Source: Mucilaginibacter phenanthrenivorans (GTDB lineage: Bacteria; Bacteroidota; Bacteroidia; Sphingobacteriales; Sphingobacteriaceae). From it: DNA of 64,000 bases. The notes beneath the pieces were generated by a model, which was not told the DNA's origin, ran no database searches, and worked only from the letters and a program-made list of their open reading frames with translations. Both the position numbers and the translations under genes were made by a program. The stretch is from positions 992,001-1,056,000 of the forward strand of contig NZ_JAHVAP010000001.1 in NCBI RefSeq assembly GCF_024721155.1, read 5' to 3'. Shown here piece by piece: positions 16,494 through 24,384 of the stretch (positions are counted from its first letter, which is position 1; each line of letters starts with the position of its first letter).

Positions 16494-16568
16494 GCCCCCC
16501 CGGCCCCCTAAAGGGGAAGAAAAAAACAAGTTTGCAATTAAAAAGCCCCCTTTAGGGGGTTTAGGGGC
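16494..16568. repeat. REP-like inverted pair between dnaB and chrA
   Basis: Unit 1 at 16494-16517 begins 4 bases after the dnaB stop. The inverted unit 2 at 16545-16568 ends 6 bases from the chrA stop. The spacer is A-rich. The pair probably also serves as a transcription barrier for the two convergent genes, since no separate terminator is visible. Confidence 0.85.
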
Positions 16569-16574
16569 TGCGCT

Positions 16575-17774
16575 TTAAAATACCAACCCCAAAGCAATCC
16601 CAATTATTATAATAAACGGCGCCTTTATTTTAGTAAAATTCAACAGTACAAAAGTAGCGCCCATTATCAAGTAGGCCATCCAGTTGAGACCGAATGGGCG
16701 TACCAATAATATTAATGCGGTTGCCATAAAGCCCACAGCTACCGCATTTATCCCGCTAAGAGAGTTTTTTATCCGGGTTATTTTTTTCAGGTCGTTCCAA
16801 AAGGGAACTATAAATAAAATAAGTATAAGCCCCGGCGAGTTTATGCCGATAACCGCTACCACACTGCCAAAAACCTGGCCAATTACCCCTCCCCCTTTGT
16901 TGCCCATAGTAATCCCTCCCAAAAATGAGGTAAATGAAAAAGTCGGCCCCGGCAGGATTTGTTGTAAGGCGTATCCTGAAAGAAATTCTGAACTTGTAAG
17001 GTAGTGCTTAACGCCGACAAATTCGGTATACATCAATGGCACCAGCACTTGCCCCCCGCCAAAAATGAGAATGCCGTTACGATAGAAATTTTCAAATAAG
17101 CGGATCGGCAAACTAAAAACCGATGTCTGGTTTACCACTGCACCCAATGCCGCAAATAGCAACAGGATACCGATAAAGTAGGTTACTTTGTTAGGGTTTA
17201 CATTTGAAAACAGCTTAACACGCAATTCATTTTCCTGTGGTTGTGTCTCCATCGCAGATGAAATAATCCCACCCAATAATATAAGCAACGGAAAGGCATA
17301 GGCATTTTGAAGGATCAACGTGGCTATCAATGAACCAATTGCCAGCATGGTGCTCACCCTTGTTTTTAAAAATCTATCGGCAAATATATAGGTGGCGTAT
17401 GCTACTATTCCAACAGCTATTGGCTGCACAAAACGCAGGATCTCTGTAAATTGAGCCTTATTTGCGAACATGCCATAGCTGATTGCAGCGAGGCACATAA
17501 TTGTTGCAGATGGCAGTACCCATATCAAAAAGGTAATAATTGCAAGCCGTAAACCGCCTACCTTCCACGCAATACCGACTAATGTTTGGGTTGATGAGGG
17601 GCCTGGTAACAGTTGAGCCAAAGCATTAAGCTCCATTAACTCCTCCTCCGTAATATAACGCCGCTTCTCAACAAACTCACGCAGTAAAACAGCAATATGC
17701 GCCTGCGGCCCACCGAAGGCGGTAAAAGTGTATAGCGTTACGTCGCGCAGGAAGATTAGCTCCTTCTTTGTCAT
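16575..17774 (-). CDS. chrA: Chromate transporter, two-domain ChrA family
   Basis: Inner-membrane protein of the CHR family, which exports chromate in characterised members; the native substrate here is unknown. 399 residues with both CHR halves fused. The first half has FTAFGGPQAH (about 18-27) and NALAQLLPGPSSTQ. The second has the matching ILIFGGGQVLVPLM and GYALQQILPGPTFSFTSFLGG. About ten hydrophobic segments are spread over the protein. The FGG and LLPGP motifs of both halves are intact. It is monocistronic. Its upstream region carries a 20-bp inverted repeat of a dispersed family. Confidence 0.92.
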   Translation of the reverse strand: MTKKELIFLRDVTLYTFTAFGGPQAHIAVLLREFVEKRRYITEEELMELNALAQLLPGPSSTQTLVGIAWKVGGLRLAIITFLIWVLPSATIMCLAAISYGMFANKAQFTEILRFVQPIAVGIVAYATYIFADRFLKTRVSTMLAIGSLIATLILQNAYAFPLLILLGGIISSAMETQPQENELRVKLFSNVNPNKVTYFIGILLLFAALGAVVNQTSVFSLPIRLFENFYRNGILIFGGGQVLVPLMYTEFVGVKHYLTSSEFLSGYALQQILPGPTFSFTSFLGGITMGNKGGGVIGQVFGSVVAVIGINSPGLILILFIVPFWNDLKKITRIKNSLSGINAVAVGFMATALILLVRPFGLNWMAYLIMGATFVLLNFTKIKAPFIIIIGIALGLVF

Positions 17775-17787
17775 GAGTTAGTTCACG

Positions 17788-17918
17788 GTTGATGGTTCAT
17801 AGTTCATAGCCGAGAAAGAGTGTAGTTTATAGGTTATCATTAAGTAATAAAAACGTTGAATTGAATTTTGCAATATCCTAATCGCATGTGAAGCTACCAT
17901 GAACTATGAACCATCAAC
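17788..17918. repeat. Perfect 20-bp inverted repeat of GTTCATAG family
   Basis: GTTGATGGTTCATAGTTCAT at 17788-17807 is matched exactly by its complement at 17899-17918, with 91 bases between. Similarity extends to about 28 bases on the outer sides. It lies between chrA and the TPR gene, upstream of one and downstream of the other. The same 8-9 base units fill the spacers of the permease array. Confidence 0.8.
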
Positions 17919-17928
17919 TACGAACTCC

Positions 17929-18273
17929 TTAATAATCATCATCGTCATCATCCCCAAAGCCTGTCAGCGCATTGTATACGCCCTGTAATTCGGAGAATGC
18001 GTGGTTGTCACGTTGTTCCCGGCTTACAAGCATACCCGTTTCGTAGGTGTTTATCGCATCCTGCTTCCGGTCCAGCGCTTCGTACAATTTGCCTAAATGA
18101 TAATAAGTACCAACATAACTGCGATGATTATTTACAAGGTCCTCGTAATAGGCCAGCGCTTTATCTGTTTCATTGATACGCAGATACTCGGTTGCCAGCG
18201 CATACTTCAGGAACGGATCATCCGGTTCATTCTTAATAAATTCCAATAGCTTCTCTAATCTGCTTATCTGCAT
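17929..18273 (-). CDS. Small TPR-repeat protein with acidic tail
   Basis: 114 residues without signal peptide. Two or three TPR units are visible: DDPFLKYALATEYLRINETDKALAYYEDLV and YVGTYYHLGKLYEALDRKQDAINTYETGM. The C-terminus is the acidic DDDDDDY run. Such short cytoplasmic TPR proteins act as protein-binding adaptors; no partner is suggested by the neighbours. Divergent from etfB over 105 bases. Confidence 0.85.
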   Translation of the reverse strand: MQISRLEKLLEFIKNEPDDPFLKYALATEYLRINETDKALAYYEDLVNNHRSYVGTYYHLGKLYEALDRKQDAINTYETGMLVSREQRDNHAFSELQGVYNALTGFGDDDDDDY

Positions 18274-18295
18274 TTTAAACTCTCTCTTTTTTAAC

Positions 18296-18303
18296 TAAAT
18301 TTG
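18296..18303 (+). promoter_or_regulatory. Candidate TAnnTTTG promoter box for etfB
   Basis: TAAATTTG matches the Bacteroidota -7 consensus, about 75 bases before the etfB ATG. The leader would contain a 16-codon open frame at 18316-18366. A convincing -33 TTTG is not seen. Confidence 0.4.
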
Positions 18304-18378
18304 CACAAACCTATTATGACTGAAAAACAATTTGTTTCTCTATTACTTATAGGTATTCATCCTTAAAAATACACCAAG

Positions 18379-19116
18379 ATGAAAATCCTTGTTTGCATCA
18401 GCAACGTTCCTGATACCACGACAAAAATAACTTTTACTGATAACAACACGCAATTTAATACGGCAGGTGTTCAATTTATATTAAACCCTTACGATGAGAT
18501 TGCTTTGGCACGAGCCATTGAGCTAACAGACGGTGGTAACGGATCTGTAACCGTAATAAATGTTGGCGAGGCTGCTACAGAGCCTACCATCCGCAAAGCG
18601 CTTGCTATTGGCGCAACGGATGCAGTACGGATAAACGCAAAGGCGCATGATGCCTGGTATGTAGCGTACCAGGTTGCCGAATATGTAAAGGCAAATTCAT
18701 TCGACCTTATTTTAACGGGGCGCGAATCTATAGATTACAATGGATCGAAGGTGGCAGGGATGCTGGGCGAACTTTTAGATCTGCCATCAGTATCAATCAT
18801 TAAAAAACTGGATATCGAAGGAGGAAATGTAACCGTTGAACGCGAAATTGAAGGCGGCAAGGAAATATTGACCATTCCATTGCCAATAGTCGCTGGTTGT
18901 GCAGAAGGGGTTGCCGAACCTAAGATCCCAAATATGCGGGGCATCATGTCGGCACGCACCAAACCGTTAACAATTGTTGAACCAATTGAGGTAAAGAACT
19001 TTTCAGAGGTCATCAGTTATGAAACGCCTGCACCACGCGGACAAGTAAAACTAGTATCAGTTGATGATACAGCTAAACTGGTTGATCTGCTGCACGAAGA
19101 AGCACGGGTTATATAA
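18379..19116 (+). CDS. etfB: Electron transfer flavoprotein beta subunit
   Basis: Small subunit of ETF, the soluble AMP/FAD heterodimer that takes electrons from acyl-CoA dehydrogenases and passes them to the quinone pool. 245 residues beginning MKILVCISNVPDTTTKI, typical of EtfB. FILNPYDEIALARAIEL, LTGRESIDYNGSKVAGMLGELL and PNMRGIMSARTKPL (the recognition-loop region) are family marks. The gene precedes etfA by 32 bases, the usual operon order. Confidence 0.96.
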   Translation: MKILVCISNVPDTTTKITFTDNNTQFNTAGVQFILNPYDEIALARAIELTDGGNGSVTVINVGEAATEPTIRKALAIGATDAVRINAKAHDAWYVAYQVAEYVKANSFDLILTGRESIDYNGSKVAGMLGELLDLPSVSIIKKLDIEGGNVTVEREIEGGKEILTIPLPIVAGCAEGVAEPKIPNMRGIMSARTKPLTIVEPIEVKNFSEVISYETPAPRGQVKLVSVDDTAKLVDLLHEEARVI

Positions 19117-19148
19117 CATCACACATTAATTGATCTTATAATTTTAAT

Positions 19149-20126
19149 ATGTCAGTTTTAATATATACGGAGAACGCAGAAGGCAAATTCAAGAAATCAA
19201 CTTTTGAAGCTGTTTCTTATGCCCGTGCCATCGCCGATCAAAATAACACCAACCTGGTAGCCATATCTATTGGCGACGTCAGCAATGATGAACTTGCCGG
19301 CCTTGCCAAATACGGAGCTGATAAGGTTTTAAACGTTTCGAACACGAAGCTTAAGAACTTTATAAACCAGGCTTACGCATCTGTTATTGCCGACGCAGCA
19401 AAAAAAGAAGGAGCGGACATAATTGTATTATCCAATTCTTTTTCCGGCCGTGGTTTAGCGCCACGCATTGCCGTAAAAATCGAAGCTGGTTTAGCCGATG
19501 GGGCAGTATCTCTGCCCGAGCAAAATGGGGGTAAGTTTACTGTTAAAAAAACTGCATTCTCAGGAAAGGCATTTGCAGTGGTTGAATTAACCACCGCAAA
19601 TAAAGTGATCTCGTTAACACCAAACTCATATAAGTTAGTTGAAAAGGCTGTAACTCCGGCTATTGAAGATTTTTCTTCAGAAGGCAATGCTTCTGATTTT
19701 AAAGCCATGATCAAGGAGATCGTTCGCTCAACAGATAAAGTTTCTCTGCCTGACGCAGACATTGTGGTTTCGGGCGGCCGCGGCTTGAAGGGACCTGAAA
19801 ATTGGGGTATGGTTGAAGAACTTGCGGGTTTGTTAGGCGCTGCTTTGGCCTGTTCAAAACCTGTTTCAGACAGTGGATGGCGACCGCATAGCGAACATGT
19901 TGGACAAACTGGTATAGCTGTCAGTCCAAATTTGTATATTGCAATAGGAATTTCGGGCGCTATTCAGCATTTGGCCGGGGTTAGCTCCTCAAAGGTTATT
20001 GTTGTGATCAACAAGGATCCCGAGGCACCGTTTTTCAAGGTAGCAGATTACGGCATTGTTGGCGATGCATTTGAGGTAGTACCAAAATTGATTGCAGCAG
20101 TTAAAGAATACAAAGCTTCGGCATAA
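19149..20126 (+). CDS. etfA: Electron transfer flavoprotein alpha subunit
   Basis: Large ETF subunit that binds FAD. 325 residues. The C-terminal FAD domain is clear: SGGRGLKGPENWGMVEELA, ACSKPVSDSGWRPHSEHVGQTG, YIAIGISGAIQHLAG and VVINKDPEAPFFKVADYGIVGDAFEVVP. These are the classical EtfA signature segments. The N-terminal domain resembles EtfB in fold. Co-transcribed with etfB; the BFN-domain gene follows 26 bases later and may be in the same operon. Confidence 0.96.
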   Translation: MSVLIYTENAEGKFKKSTFEAVSYARAIADQNNTNLVAISIGDVSNDELAGLAKYGADKVLNVSNTKLKNFINQAYASVIADAAKKEGADIIVLSNSFSGRGLAPRIAVKIEAGLADGAVSLPEQNGGKFTVKKTAFSGKAFAVVELTTANKVISLTPNSYKLVEKAVTPAIEDFSSEGNASDFKAMIKEIVRSTDKVSLPDADIVVSGGRGLKGPENWGMVEELAGLLGAALACSKPVSDSGWRPHSEHVGQTGIAVSPNLYIAIGISGAIQHLAGVSSSKVIVVINKDPEAPFFKVADYGIVGDAFEVVPKLIAAVKEYKASA

Positions 20127-20152
20127 AAAGATCAGTTGTGATGGGTAATGAT

Positions 20153-20758
20153 ATGAAAAAAATAAAACTGGACATTGTTGGCTTATCCTACAGCCAAACG
20201 CAGTCTGGTGCCTATGCTTTAGTTTTGGGCGAGGTAAGCGGCCGGCGGCGATTACCGATCATCATCGGTAGCTTTGAGGCGCAGGCAATCGCCATTGAGA
20301 TAGAGAAGATGACTCCAAGTCGTCCGCTCACGCACGATCTTTTTAAAAGTCTTGGCGAGGCCTACAATATTAAGATCCAGGAAATAATTATTTATAATCT
20401 CGTCGACGGGATCTTTTACTCCAAACTGATCTGTTCAGATGGTAAAAAGGTAGTAGAGATAGACGCCCGCACCAGCGATGCCATAGCGGTTGCAGTAAGG
20501 TTCGACTGCCCTATCTACACCTACGAGTTCATTCTTTCAACTGCAGGCATTGTAATTGAGGGTAACGATTTTGTTTACCTCGAAAACATTAACGAAACCA
20601 AGGAGGAAAAAACAACTGCGGCGGCTACTTCAACCGGTGGATTTGGCTCATTAAGTGTTGACGAGTTAAAGTCGAAATTACAGGAAGCATTGGCAGAGGA
20701 ATCATATGAAAAAGCTGCTAAGATCCGGGACGAACTAAACCGCAGAAAGGCTTCCTAA
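20153..20758 (+). CDS. Bifunctional nuclease-domain (BFN, DUF151) protein with UVR motif
   Basis: 201 residues from the ATG at 20153, which gives the conserved start MKKIKLDIVGLSYSQTQSGAY. ATG at 20141 or GTG at 20138 would add four or five residues. The BFN core is ALVLGEVSGRRRLPIIIGSFEAQAIAIEIE, HDLFKSLGEAYNIKIQEIIIYNLVDG and EIDARTSDAIAVAVRFDCPIY. A linker leads to a C-terminal UvrB/UvrC-type helix pair (SVDELKSKLQEALAEESYEKAAKIRDELNRRK). In plants related domains have DNase and RNase activity; the bacterial role is unclear. It closely follows etfA, so co-expression is likely. Confidence 0.9.
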   Translation: MKKIKLDIVGLSYSQTQSGAYALVLGEVSGRRRLPIIIGSFEAQAIAIEIEKMTPSRPLTHDLFKSLGEAYNIKIQEIIIYNLVDGIFYSKLICSDGKKVVEIDARTSDAIAVAVRFDCPIYTYEFILSTAGIVIEGNDFVYLENINETKEEKTTAAATSTGGFGSLSVDELKSKLQEALAEESYEKAAKIRDELNRRKAS

Positions 20759-20907
20759 GTACAAAATTGCTAATGTTTTCTTCTAATTGTAATATTATTT
20801 TGACTCATCTTCATTTCTGCGGTTGAAGGTTCTTGATTTTCCTTTTATTTCCCTATTTTCCCCTTTTGGTTTAACGCAGGCAACAACTGATCTTAACTCG
20901 GCACTTT

Positions 20908-22167
20908 ATGAATATTAAGTTTCGCTTAATACTAATGAACATTATGCAATACTTCATATGGGGGGCATGGCTCATTACCATTGGAGCGTATTGGTTTCAA
21001 AACAAACATTGGTCGGGGGCGCAATTTGGAGCCATATTTTCTACAATGGGAATTTCGGCCATTTTTATGCCGGCACTTACCGGGATAATAGCCGACAGAT
21101 TTATAAATGCTGAAAAACTATACGGCACTATGCATATCTTAGGTGCTGCGGTCTTATTCTGTTTACCACTGGTAAAAGATCCGACAACTTTTTTCTGGGT
21201 GCTATTGCTTAACATGGTATTCTATATGCCTACGTTGTCATTATCAATAACAGTTGCCTACTCAGCCTTAAAAAAGAACGACATTGATATTGTTAAGGAA
21301 TACCCTCCTATCAGGATTTGGGGAACGATCGGTTTTATAGCCGCATTATGGACGGTCAGCCTTACTCATAACGAAACTTCAGCCAACCAATTTTATATTG
21401 CGTCTGCGGTGGCGCTTGCGCTTGGAATTTATTCCTTTACGCTTCCGAAATGTCCGCCACTGGGAAGTAAAACGGTACACAAATCATTTGCAAGTTCGTT
21501 AGGGCTGAACGCTTTTTCATTATTTAAAACACCCCGGTTCGCCATCTTCTTTGTTTTCTCCATGTTACTCGGCGCTGCATTGCAGCTAACCAATGCCTAT
21601 GGCGATACTTATATTCATGATTTTGCTAAAGTAGCAGCGTACAAAGGATTGGTTGCCGTAAAATACCCGGCGATCATCATGTCTATTTCCCAATTTTCGG
21701 AAACCATTTTCATCTTAGCGATCCCATTTTTCTTACGAAAATTCGGGATTAAATATGTTATGCTGTTCAGCATGCTGGCGTGGGTTTTAAGATTTGGCCT
21801 TTTTGCCATTGGCGATCCCGCCGGCGGGCTGTGGATGATCGTTTTGTCGTGCATTGTATATGGTATGGCATTCGACTTCTTTAACATTTCAGGATCCCTA
21901 TTTGTGGAAACACAGATCCCTCCTGAGATCAGGGGCAGCGCCCAGGGTTTATTTATGATGATGGTGAACGGGTTCGGCGCGTTATTTGGTAGCTTTACAA
22001 GCGGGATGATCATCGATAAATTTTTCACACATGCCGATCAAAGCAAAAACTGGAATGGCATCTGGTTCACTTTTGCAGCGTATGCACTGGTGATTGCGAT
22101 AGTTTTCCCATTTGCATTCAGGTACAAGCATACTCCGGAGCTTAAGAGAGCTATAGAGACAGCATAA
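20908..22167 (+). CDS. Nucleoside:H+ symporter-type MFS permease (NupG/XapB-like)
   Basis: Inner-membrane major facilitator of the NHS family, predicted to import nucleosides by proton symport. 419 residues with about 12 hydrophobic segments. The N-terminus (RLILMNIMQYFIWGAWLITIGAYW, then SGAQFGAIFSTMGISAIFMPALTGIIADR) follows NupG closely. The C-terminal half has FFNISGSLFVETQIPPEIRGSAQGLFMMMVNGFGALFGS. The specific substrate cannot be told. The DUF3667 gene follows 28 bases later and may be co-transcribed. Confidence 0.88.
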   Translation: MNIKFRLILMNIMQYFIWGAWLITIGAYWFQNKHWSGAQFGAIFSTMGISAIFMPALTGIIADRFINAEKLYGTMHILGAAVLFCLPLVKDPTTFFWVLLLNMVFYMPTLSLSITVAYSALKKNDIDIVKEYPPIRIWGTIGFIAALWTVSLTHNETSANQFYIASAVALALGIYSFTLPKCPPLGSKTVHKSFASSLGLNAFSLFKTPRFAIFFVFSMLLGAALQLTNAYGDTYIHDFAKVAAYKGLVAVKYPAIIMSISQFSETIFILAIPFFLRKFGIKYVMLFSMLAWVLRFGLFAIGDPAGGLWMIVLSCIVYGMAFDFFNISGSLFVETQIPPEIRGSAQGLFMMMVNGFGALFGSFTSGMIIDKFFTHADQSKNWNGIWFTFAAYALVIAIVFPFAFRYKHTPELKRAIETA

Positions 22168-22195
22168 TTATAGAAAATAATTTTTCAGACTAACT

Positions 22196-23260
22196 ATGAA
22201 AAAACATTACCGCAAAGAAAACGACTGCCTGAATTGCGGAACTGTATTAGAAGGGAAATTTTGCCACAACTGCGGCCAGGAAAACCTGCAGATAAAGGAA
22301 AGCTTTGGCCATATGATGAACCATGCCATAAGCGATTACTTCCACTTCGACCAGCAGTTTTTCCATACATTAAAGCCACTGCTTATTAAACCAGGTTATC
22401 TTACCAATGAATATATGGCCGGCAGGCGTGCTCAATACCTGCACCCGGTTAAAATGTATATTTTTATAAGTTTAGTGTATTTTGTTCTGTTGTTTCAAAA
22501 TGCGCATGAAAAGGTAACGGTTAAACCCTTAAATCCAGCAAAACCGGTTGCAACGAGATTGAAAGCAGATTCGGTAAATCAACAAATCGCTAAAAATCCC
22601 AATCTAAGCGCTGCTCAAAAAAAACAGATCCAGCAACAGGTAACAAGCTATGCCGGAGGAATTGTTAAAGTAACCCATACGGACGACACGGATACAGCTG
22701 AGTTACGGCACGGCTTATTTGCAACCAAAGACACCAGCTATGAACAATACCTGGCCGAACAGCAGAAGCTGCCGGCAAATAAGCGTGATGGATTTTTAAA
22801 AATGCAGATCCACAAAAGAGTTATTGTTTATAACCATAAATATGGCTCGAGAGCTAAAGAGGTATTCTTTGAGGAGGTTAAGCACAACATCCCTAAGATG
22901 ATGTTCCTGATGCTGCCTTTATTTGCCTTGATCCTTAAGATAACTTTTTTTAAAAACCGTAAATTTTACGTGGAGCATTTGATCTACACGTTCCATTTGC
23001 ACTGTTTCCTTTTCATATTCCTGACATTTATTATGCTGCTGGAACTAATTATTCCGACAGATTGGTCTATTATAGATTGGATAAACCTGGTTTCTACAGC
23101 GTATATTACCTGGTATATATTTCGTTCACTAAGGGTAGTTTATAACCGCAGTGTCTTTCGTACCATCACTAAAATGATAGGGATGTTTATCATGTACTGG
23201 TTTGTTTTTACTTTTTCCGTCGTGGTGGTGCTCTGTATTACTGCGTTGCTTGCGGCCTGA
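22196..23260 (+). CDS. DUF3667 membrane protein with N-terminal zinc ribbon
   Basis: 354 residues. The N-terminus has two CxxC pairs (DCLNCG and FCHNCGQEN) forming a probable zinc ribbon. The DUF3667-type stretch is HAISDYFHFDQQFFHTLKPLLIKPGYLTNEYMAGRRAQYLHPVKMYIFISLVYF, followed by a polar region (about 105-230) and four hydrophobic segments in the C-terminal 130 residues. Function is unknown for the family; it is common in Bacteroidota. Convergent with the GH53 gene with only 2 bases between stops. Confidence 0.85.
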   Translation: MKKHYRKENDCLNCGTVLEGKFCHNCGQENLQIKESFGHMMNHAISDYFHFDQQFFHTLKPLLIKPGYLTNEYMAGRRAQYLHPVKMYIFISLVYFVLLFQNAHEKVTVKPLNPAKPVATRLKADSVNQQIAKNPNLSAAQKKQIQQQVTSYAGGIVKVTHTDDTDTAELRHGLFATKDTSYEQYLAEQQKLPANKRDGFLKMQIHKRVIVYNHKYGSRAKEVFFEEVKHNIPKMMFLMLPLFALILKITFFKNRKFYVEHLIYTFHLHCFLFIFLTFIMLLELIIPTDWSIIDWINLVSTAYITWYIFRSLRVVYNRSVFRTITKMIGMFIMYWFVFTFSVVVVLCITALLAA

Positions 23261-23262
23261 CA

Positions 23263-24312
23263 TTAATTACCGAAGGCATCGAGTGCTACTGTTGGTTTGC
23301 CTGTACCGTCAAAAGCGCCAAGACCATAACTCTGCCAATTATATGCTTCTGGCTCCCAATAAAATACGCCAAGGCCGTTACTGCCCGAAACAGAATTTAC
23401 TTTGGTGACGATATCGGAAAGAAAATCACGGGAGGTGTTTGCCGATGCTGCGTCCATTCCAACCTCAACCACCATGCACGGCGTTGAATACCGCGATACC
23501 ATGTCCTTTATGTTTGCCAGGCATTGACTGTCAAGGGTTGTCCAGTTATCGGTAGATGGATACAGTGACATCCCGATAATATCCCATTGGGCGCCATTTG
23601 CCTTTAACCCGTCAAACATCCACCGGAATAGACTATTATCAAACCCGTTAGAAATGTGAACAATTACCTTTGTTGTACTGCTAATCGATTTTACAGCAGA
23701 ATAACCGCTTTTTATCAGCGCCGCAAAATTAGCCATGCTTTTTGAGGCCCGTCCATCCTCCCACAGCATCCCGTCGTTGGTTTCGTTGCCTACCTGTACC
23801 CAATCAGGCGTAATCCCGTTGTTTTTCAGGGTGGTCATAACGTTTACGGTATAATCGTGTAGTGTTGTTGTCAGTGTGGCAAAAGCCAGCGACGTCCATG
23901 CTGCCGGCTTCGGTTGCTTGCCGGGATCGGCCCAGCTGTCTGCATAATGAAAATCGATCATTATTTTCATGCCGGCTGCTTTTGCGCGTAAGGCTTTTGC
24001 CACAACATCATTTGTATTACACCAGCCGTCGGCAGGATTAACCCATGCCCTTAACCTAATTGAATTAAAACCAAGGCTCTTTATCAAAGCAAAAAGATCC
24101 TGTTGCTTGCCGGTTTTATCATAAAATTTATACCCGGATGATTCCATTTGTGTAACCCAGCTAATGTCGGCCCCCTTGGCAAAAGTTGAGGAAACAGCCG
24201 GTGCTTTGTAAACTATGGGATCGGTTGGTTTAACTTGTGTGCTTCCCTTATTTGAACAGGAAAGCATTAACAACACCGGGCAGCAGTAAAACCACAACAC
24301 TTTTCTCATCAT
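23263..24312 (-). CDS. Arabinogalactan endo-beta-1,4-galactanase (GH53), lipoprotein
   Basis: Cleaves beta-1,4-galactan side chains of pectin. 349 residues. The signal ends with lipobox LMLSC, so it is probably an outer-membrane lipoprotein. The TIM-barrel shows FAKGADISWVTQMESSG, FNSIRLRAWVNP, KIMIDFHYADSWADPGKQ, and WVQVGNETNDGMLW with the acid/base Glu. MVVEVGMD supplies the nucleophile Glu and GVFYWEPEAY closes the barrel. All clan GH-A residues are present. The start has two adjacent ATGs (24312 and 24309). It is the third gene of the GH9-GH3-GH53 set, 72 bases after GH3. Confidence 0.94.
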   Translation of the reverse strand: MMRKVLWFYCCPVLLMLSCSNKGSTQVKPTDPIVYKAPAVSSTFAKGADISWVTQMESSGYKFYDKTGKQQDLFALIKSLGFNSIRLRAWVNPADGWCNTNDVVAKALRAKAAGMKIMIDFHYADSWADPGKQPKPAAWTSLAFATLTTTLHDYTVNVMTTLKNNGITPDWVQVGNETNDGMLWEDGRASKSMANFAALIKSGYSAVKSISSTTKVIVHISNGFDNSLFRWMFDGLKANGAQWDIIGMSLYPSTDNWTTLDSQCLANIKDMVSRYSTPCMVVEVGMDAASANTSRDFLSDIVTKVNSVSGSNGLGVFYWEPEAYNWQSYGLGAFDGTGKPTVALDAFGN

Positions 24313-24384
24313 GAATTTATTCGATTATAAATTGATATAACAAATATATAGTCTTGCAGTAAAATAAAGTGCTTATCTTAATTA

